A DNA stretch of 64,000 nucleotides from Scolanthus callimorphus. Taxonomy: Eukaryota > Cnidaria > Anthozoa > Actiniaria > Edwardsiidae. This document shows positions 57,541-64,000 of the stretch, in pieces. The notes beneath the pieces were generated by a model. That model made no database searches, was not told the DNA's origin, and saw only the letters and a list, made by a program, of their open reading frames with translations. The position numbers and the translations under genes are program-made. The first letter of the stretch is position 1. Every line of letters begins with the position of its first letter. Where the stretch lies: NCBI GenBank assembly GCA_033964015.1, contig CM066915.1:13556372-13620371 (forward strand), in the 5' to 3' direction.

Positions 57541-57800
57541 CTATGGTCTAGCGAATCAACACTCGCCGTCCACAAAGTGTACAATCAGGCAAACTGAAAA
57601 TCAATGTATAGTATCTCTCCGGCGTACGCTCGGCTAGGGCTCAACTAACTATAAAGATGAGCCCGATTAGTCATCGCCCTCGAACTATGTGACTATGTGG
57701 CTATGTGAGTATGTCACTTCGCGGGAATCGTTCAGCTTGCACTCCATGTTGCTCCTGTTTCTACATTGATTATACTTCAGTCGCACGACTTCTGACGCAG
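57541..57800 (-). pseudogene. LINE fragment C and spacer
   Basis: The first 44 bases (minus) continue the LINE frame of fragment B up to an in-frame TGA at 57585-57587. Further LINE sequence was not recognised, so the copy is either 5'-truncated here or too decayed. The remaining bases contain a TATGTGACTATGTGGCTATG short repeat only. Confidence 0.5.
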
Positions 57801-58573
57801 GGCACCTCCAAACAGTCAGTGATCCTAAGTTGCTGGGAATCAAACTTGACAGCTGTCTTAGTTGGGATAACCACATAAAATACATCAAAGGAAAGTTGGG
57901 CAAGCGGTTGGGTCTGCTAAAGAGAACAAAGAAATTCCTTTCTTTGAAAGCAAGGACACTGTATTACAACTCCCTTGTCCGACCAATTCTTGACTTTGGA
58001 GCTGCTGTTTGGGGTGCGATACCAAGCAGAATATCAATGATTTAATTAAAATTCAAAACGATGCGCGAGAATAATTCTAGACAAAACGTGGGACACTCCA
58101 TCAGCACCCCTTTTTAGGGAACTGAACATCATGCCCTTTGACAAAAGATTTATTTTTCTTAGATTAATCTTAGTCTTCAAAGCACTTAACAATCTAGCAC
58201 CCAGTTATATACAGGACATGTTCAAACTTAGTTGTGACGTCCACTGCAAGGATACCAGAGGGGCGAGACATAAAAACCTCGTCCTTCCAAAAGTCAAGTC
58301 CACAGCTGCTAAGAACAGCTTCAGATGTGCAGCAGCGAGGCTTTGGAACGAACTTCCCAACGAGCTTAAGGACACACGCTCTGTGGCTGCTTTTGCAGCA
58401 AAACTGCGCACCCATATTTCAGCTTAGCTAGTTCAATCAAATTAATGTATATAGTATAACATTTTGTACATAGATTTCCATTCACTTGTTTTATTATGTT
58501 GTAAATATCTCTTATTTGAGGGCCACGCATACATTATCATTGTGATATCTAGTGAAACCCTCCTTAAATAAAG

Positions 58574-58613
<40 letters not shown>
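57800..58613 (+). pseudogene. Second LINE, C-terminal end with (TATC)n tail
   Basis: Frames encode LLGIKLDSCLSWDNHIKYI, TLYYNSLVRPILDFGAAVWG, then NIMPFDKRFIFLRLILVFKA and SFRCAAARLWNELPNELKDT, the thumb/C-terminal end of a CR1-like RT. There is a frame break near 58040-58130 and a TAG stop at 58425. The 3' region has AATAAAG at 58567 and finishes in about nine TATC units (58577-58613). Confidence 0.8.
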
Positions 58614-58614
<1 letters not shown>

Positions 58615-58620
58615 CAAGAA

Positions 58621-59390
58621 TCGCGGGTCATCACCTTTACCCTCCCCTCCCTTGCTACATCAATCGGTACGTCTCCCCACCATCCCCTCCCTTGTATCAT
58701 CATGGCATTCACTTGTTCGGCGCTGGGTATCCTGTGTCTCGTCCCTTCTCCCATCTAAGTACTTCACCTTTGCCAACACATATATAGGCCACATAGGCCA
58801 ATCAGTCGTCCATGTGGGACGAGCATTTTCTTCTTGGAGGTGATGTCAATTGAGCATGCTCTCGGTATCACGTCATACATGCCCACTATCGTGTATTATT
58901 TAGGATATTTCCATTACGACAAGTAAATAAGTATGGCTAAGGTACTAAAACGTTAACAATATTGAAGTTGCCACTGAGCATGCGCAATATATTTTCTTAA
59001 TTTTATTGCTACAAGCGATCAAATGATGCCAGAGCGCTTGAAAATAAACCTTTCCTCAGTTTTGTGCTGCATGTTTTCAATGTCGTGCTGCTTTGTTCCA
59101 ATCACCTAATTTACGAGGTGAATGTTTTGCAAGTTTATAGTCATGCGATCGATCAGTTATTTAAATCGAGCGTGGAATACAGCAAACAACGGTCGAAATT
59201 GACAAAGAACTATCCATAAAAGTACAAGACATACACAAATATGGATGAAACTGAAAGGGGAAAACATTACAGGTGAGAAATGAGAAAGAACAAGTCTAAG
59301 AAATGAGTTCCGAGATCAAAGTCTTATTGAATCCAAGGTCGACTTCAATATTTATGTATAAATAATAAAAGTTCCTCTTCGGGTAATTGA
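58621..59390. other. Unassigned stretch
   Basis: C-rich sequence (58630-58750) followed by AT-rich DNA. No gene, repeat or element supported. Confidence 0.35.
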
Positions 59391-59392
59391 TC

Positions 59393-59463
59393 TACTGAGT
59401 GGCCGAATGGTATGATTCTCGCTCTGTAAAGTAATAGTCCGGGGTTCGAATCCCGGGATGGCA
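59393..59463 (+). tRNA. tRNA-Pro-like pseudogene or SINE head
   Basis: GGCCGAATGGTATGATTCTCGCT resembles the D-arm/anticodon side of eukaryotic tRNA-Pro (in pieces: GGCCGAATGG, TATGATTCTCGCT). GGGGTTCGAATCCCGG is a good B box. The anticodon stem does not pair and the T-stem is mis-sized, so it is probably not functional. A run of T follows at once, typical of pol III termination. Confidence 0.5.
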
Positions 59464-59760
59464 ATTATTATTTTTTTTTGCATTTTTCTCAAAGGCAAGT
59501 ATTTTTTGCGTTTTCTTACCGGGTCGTGATTAAAAAAGTCATGTTTTATTCCAAATCGATAGGGAAAGGGTAGAACTACTTCAGACAATGAAGTCTTTAA
59601 TAAAAGTTGCCAGTGAGCTATGCACAACATTTTCTGGAATTTTTAACCGGTGACGCAAACAAGTCTAATCTCTTTTCTCATGATTAGCCCATTCATGGGA
59701 ATGCTGGGAACAAGGTTATGACGGCCGGTCCTACATACATACACACAAACCTTTATTTAT

Positions 59761-62240
59761 AGTCCAGTCAATCTACGGTTTGACCGGGAACTAATTGCAA
59801 CAAAAGCTTTTTCGACGGTTCTGTGATACATTTAGTCCCCAAATGAACATACTAAAAGTCCCAAAAAATCGGAGTACAGGAACACGCCGAAAATGGCAAT
59901 TGAAAATTCCCATACAAAGCTTGTATGAAAAACCACAGGAAGCCCAAATCTCGAGAAATGCACAAAATTAAAATAGAGTCATTTGATGAAACTTTCGACA
60001 ATGCAAAAGGTTCGAATTATTCCGAAACACACTTTTGAACATAGATAATACGAGTTTTAGTTGCATTCTCGTACTATTATTAAATAATCACTCAGTTCTA
60101 TTTTCTCAGTGATATCTGGAACTCATAGGAGGCGCAAGCTAGTGACGCTTTTGTTCGATAAAATATCTCCGTTGATCATACTATCTCAGATTAACAAATA
60201 TTTGATGTTAACATGCGTTACGCAGACAATTAAAAAAATAACAAGAGGAAAATAAAAAATAATTGGGATCGAGATATCACGAGATCGTTTAACTGTGACA
60301 CGTTTTGAAACTGGTTCCTGAAACCCTCAAAGTCAAGGCAAGTTGGCTTCTTATTTCTAGCGTATGTTGATATAGATTATATATTATTAGACACTAATGT
60401 CCTTGACTTCATATTCAATGTTCATTACTGAATGGCCACTTAAGACAGGCCCGTAGCCAGGGATTTTTGTGGGAGGGTGCTAATCTACAAATAGCGGACC
60501 AATGTGGTATGAATTCATTTTTTATTGAGAAACCGCTAGTCAAAATTCGCTAGAAAAAGCAAATATAATGTAAGTACTTTATTTACTGTGTACAAATGTG
60601 GACCTTTTTGTCGCGTGGGGGTGCTTGCGCACCCCCGGAACCCCCCCTGGCTACGGGCCTGAAAGAGAAGGCCAATTTTGCCAGCCGACCTGGTCTCAGT
60701 CCGTGTCCTAATGACTCTCATCAAAGGTCCGCCATAGGCGAGTTGGTGCACGCGGATCTCTTACATTGTACACAAACAGTTTAAAACTCCTGGTCGTGTT
60801 TTGACAAGAGCACCGGAGAAGAACTGAAATCCTGAATGCAGTTGCAGCGTCCAATGTGGAGAGGTGGACCCGCTGGTCGGTCAGAGTGAGGAGGGGCGAT
60901 ACAATCAGGACAGTAGGGCCGTAGGAGGGTTTTATTTTCAGAGGTTCGAACGAACCCCCTTGGGGCCAGAAAAATCAGGCTCTTGTCACAAAACAGGAAG
61001 GAAACACGACAAAATGATATAAATTTGGTTTGCACAGGATCAGGTTTCTTTCTGTAAAACTGAGGACAACGCTCCCCTCTCCAATAATGCGAGCTATGGG
61101 CCTGACGATGATTTCACCGCACTATTTCCATCGCCCAATCTTCACATCTTGATCTTCACTGTTTCACTGTCTGACTTATAAATACACTCGTGGCTGTGAT
61201 TTTCAGCAACATTGGATAATAATAATAATCGTTTATTATTGCTCTTGCAGTTAGGACTGAATTACAGGAATGTAGGAGATTCTGTGGTTCGATGACGTGG
61301 TCTCACCTGTCCGTTTCTCAGACCAGCTTCTAGCCCGGTTTGCCATATCATAGGATACAGACAAGAACATTTTCCCTTTCGAGCTTGAGATATTTTCTGT
61401 TTGTTATTGTGCTTTAAGGAGTCGAATACTTGTTACTTGCCGATGCAATTATACAGTGCTGGCATGCTCCTTGAAGGCCGCGCGTGCCCTTTTCTATCCC
61501 GTAGCGGCGCGAAGTGGTGTCTTTTGCTGAGAACTAAAACTGGCCATCTCTTTCAAAATATTGTTTAATTGTGGCTATTAACTGAAGAGGAATTCAGGGA
61601 CATAAGTGTCTAAGAATATGTAAAAGATATCAACATACGCTGGAAATAAAAAGCCAACTTGCCTTGACTTTGAAGTCAAACGGTGTCAATTAAACGATCT
61701 TGATCCCAATTATTTTGATTTTTAGTCTGGGTATTCCATGTTGTCATCAAATATTTGTTAATCTGAGATTAGTATGGCTATCGCAACGGGAGATGATTTA
61801 GCGAGAGTGAGTTTTGTCATTTCAAAATCACTTCAAGTCTTTCTAGCCGGTGCCTCCTATTTCCAGATCTGAAACTCTTGCGCCACATCAGAATTGAGTG
61901 ATTATTTAATAAAAATACGAGAAAACAACTAAAACCTGTGCCATTTATGTTCAAAATATGTTTCGGAATAATTTGAATCATTTGTATTGTCGAAACTTTC
62001 CACAAAACGAGTCTATTTAAAACCTTCTGCATTTTTCGAGATTTGGGCTCCCTGTGGTTTTTCATACAAGCCTTGTAAGGGAATTTTCAATTGCCGTTTT
62101 CGGCGTGTTCCTGCACTCCGATTTTTTGGGACTTTTAGTATGTTCATTTGGGGACTAAATGTAGCACAAAACCGTCGGAAAAGATTTTGTTGCAATTAGT
62201 TCCCGGTTGACCCCTTTTTTGAGCGTAGATTGACTGGACT
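59761..62240. mobile_element. 2.5-kb element with ~650-bp TIRs
   Basis: AGTCCAGTCAATCTACG and its complement are the ends. The arms (59761-60410 and about 61600-62240) match over long blocks, such as TTAGTCCCCAAATGAACATA and AAGTCAAGGCAAGTTGGCTT, with small indels. The centre (60411-61600) contains the MITE at 60447-60661 and no convincing transposase frame. Possibly a non-autonomous long-TIR DNA element. Confidence 0.8.
60447..60661. mobile_element. 215-bp MITE with GCCCGTAGCCAG ends
   Basis: CAGGCCCGTAGCCAGG and CCTGGCTACGGGCCTG are perfect inverted ends. GTGGGAGGGTGC and GCACCCCC lie inside. Related to the element at 32432-32690. It inserted into the centre of the long-TIR element. Confidence 0.8.
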
Positions 62241-63163
62241 AGCCACGCTGGCCACAACAACTGAATTTACAAACATAAAAACGGCTGATTTCCATGTGGG
62301 CCGTCCTGTCCTATAAGTGCCGAAGAACATCAGCAAATAGCTTCCTGTACGCTCTGCGTACCTATGTTTTTTTGTTTATTGTCCCATTTGCCCGTTCGAC
62401 ATTTTTTCAAGTGTTCAATATATTTTCTTTTCTGGATCGACTGCGGGTGTTTTGTTCTCATTATTATGCAGTCTGACTCAAGGGGATTCCCCTTTCACAG
62501 TTGGCATAAATGCACCCCACATCGCCAGCATAAGGCAAGCATGACAGTCACAGCTGGCCAGCGGTCGCACGCATCAAAACACCCAGCTAATCCAAAATGG
62601 CGGAAACGGAGAAGAAGGTGAAATGTTTTTCAGAGGGTTTACGTTCCTGATAGGAATCTTCCGGTCTTGCCAAAGGAAAAAATATATATATCTGGTACTT
62701 CCAAAATGAAGAATACTCTCGAAAAATGCATGAAAAGAGAAAGAAAATGAATAATGGCAGAGGAAGTACGAAGGGATGGCGAACTTGTGTGTTCACTAAT
62801 AATTGCAAGCACTGACTTATAACTTCTGTGAGAATGGAAATGCAAGTTTATCAGATGACTGCCAATGCTAACAATTATTGGAAATTGAATCTTCAGTAGT
62901 TCACTGCTGTTTTAACTCTCACGCAAGACATTCTATACTCTGGTTTCTGCATGAGGAGCTTTAGGTCGCTCCTATGACGTCACATTTAATGAGCATATCT
63001 TTCATTGAGATATGTCAACAAGACGCTAAGCGGGAAGTACGAATCAGCAGAGGTGTTGCTTACTGCCCCGCATCTGTCAGTGAAAACTAGGATAGGATTG
63101 CAGATTCTATGGATTTGCATATTTTGATCGGTAAATAAATGGCGGGATAGTGGCGGCAGTTCT
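62241..63163. other. Unassigned stretch
   Basis: Short frames only. An ATG in an AAAATGGCGG context near 62592-62603 recalls animal first exons, but no extended exon was supported. Confidence 0.3.
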
Positions 63164-63454
63164 CTAGTCCACGAGGTTTGCTTCAATGTTACTACCGACA
63201 CTACGTACAACAGGCGGTATTAGCTCGTGTAAACATTTCATTGTAGCAGTGTGTGGTACGGTAAGGTTGCTATTCCCAAGTAAGTATTCCATTGACTCAA
63301 AACTGTCTTCCCAAGCATAATAGACAAAGCATGGCGGGAAAGCTAAGTACGTATATTTGACCTGGGAAAAATGATCAATCCTTGAGATCCTTACTGAACC
63401 TGAACCTGAATCTGAACCTTTCGGTTTTCTCGTTTCTTTCGACTTCACCTTCAC
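63164..63454 (-). CDS. Hypothetical open frame, possible first exon
   Basis: 96 codons beginning MKVKSKETRKPKGSDSGSGS and containing YTYLAFPPCFVYYAWEDSFE and a C-terminal EANLVD. The Gly/Ser part stems from a (CTGAAC)n hexamer tract at about 63395-63420. No family, splice or promoter evidence; it could be incidental. Confidence 0.25.
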   Translation of the reverse strand: MKVKSKETRKPKGSDSGSGSVRISRIDHFSQVKYTYLAFPPCFVYYAWEDSFESMEYLLGNSNLTVPHTATMKCLHELIPPVVRSVGSNIEANLVD

Positions 63455-63530
63455 CTACGAAGTATTTCTGTATCTATAGCCTACAACCTGGTATTGATAC
63501 GACTTTAGCTATCACAAGTAAATAATGCAA

Positions 63531-64000
63531 AAGTGCCGCTTCATACTGGAGCATTAGCTTGCCTGTATGCCAATTTTAGATGCTATATTTTGGTCAAGAC
63601 ATTTGCGCTGACATACCAAAGTAATAATCTAAAAGTTTAGGAAAAGTGGAATTATAGTGTCGCTTCATACTGGGGCATTAACTTGCCTGTATGCGTATTT
63701 TAGATGCTATATTTTGGACAACACTTTTACACTGACATACCGCAAAGTAATAATCTAAAAGTTTAGGAAAACATGGAATTATAGTGTCGCTTCATACTGG
63801 GGCATTAGCTTGCCTGTATGCCAATTTTAGATGCTATATTTTGGTCAAGACATTTGCGCTGAACCAAAGTAATAATCTAAAAGTTTAAGAAATAATGAAA
63901 TTATAGTTGTCACTTCATACTGGGGCATTAACTTGCCTGTATGCGTATTTTAGATGCTATATTTTGGACAACACTGACATACCGCAAAGTAATAATCTAA
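63531..64000 (+). repeat. Tandem array with alternating A/B units, runs off the window
   Basis: Units of about 121-127 bp start at about 63531, 63658, 63785 and 63908 with GTGTCGCTTCATACTGGGGC or a close variant. Units 1 and 3 carry CCAATTTTAGATGC and TGGTCAAGACATTTGCGCTG. Units 2 and 4 carry GCGTATTTTAGATGC and TGGACAACAC. The higher-order period is therefore a dimer of about 250 bp. Confidence 0.9.

Noticed and set aside
59393..59463. Functional tRNA-Pro gene
   Set aside because: The anticodon stem cannot form and the T-stem is wrong in size despite a good B box.
61222..61245. Short (ATA)n stretch as a LINE tail
   Set aside because: No LINE coding remnant lies next to it.

Overview
The window is animal nuclear DNA and almost certainly comes from a cnidarian, most likely a reef coral or sea anemone. 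Genes are sparse, spliced and on small exons. Most of the sequence is transposable elements: BEL/Pao and jockey/CR1-type retrotransposons, Penelope-like remnants, and many short inverted-repeat DNA elements. The interspersed GCGCGCGAAGCGCGC hairpin repeats resemble those I associate with anthozoan assemblies. The assignment is inference from repeat families; there is no diagnostic host gene. No bacterial operon, CRISPR array or prophage is present.

Layout. 0-10 kb: repeat families with GC hairpins and poly-C/poly-G tracts, several inverted-repeat (TIR) elements, and two Penelope-like remnants carrying hammerhead-ribozyme-like motifs. 10.26-11.45 kb: a striking array of GGAAC...GTTCC palindromes. 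11.8-15.6 kb: a decayed multi-domain coding unit (C2H2 finger, recombinase-like middle, Myb-like C-terminus), then a cyclin-box-like remnant, then a possible two-exon gene on the other strand. 16.9-18.8 kb: degenerate tandem repeats and a block of about eleven alternating inverted repeats. 21.4-32 kb: exons of one or two unidentified minus-strand genes, interrupted by a 1.1 kb palindrome, a MULE-like element and a 3 kb long-TIR transposon that itself holds two younger insertions. 32-45.3 kb: MITEs, a pogo-like element, Helitron-like copies and a 1.1 kb TIR element with a 7-bp target duplication.

45.3-58.6 kb is a clear nest. A minus-strand non-LTR retrotransposon was hit once by a 1.8 kb TRIM-like element and once by an 8.4 kb BEL/Pao element (49160-57540). 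Both insertions can be removed in silico to give continuous LINE sequence. The BEL element has near-identical LTRs and a 5-bp target duplication, yet its coding region is broken by a foreign segment and two frameshifts. A second LINE tail on the plus strand follows, ending in a (TATC)n tract.

58.6-64 kb: a tRNA-Pro-like pseudogene, a 2.5 kb long-TIR element, and a tandem array with alternating unit types running off the window end.

All calls come from reading the sequence by eye. Family names rest on motif recognition, not on database searches.
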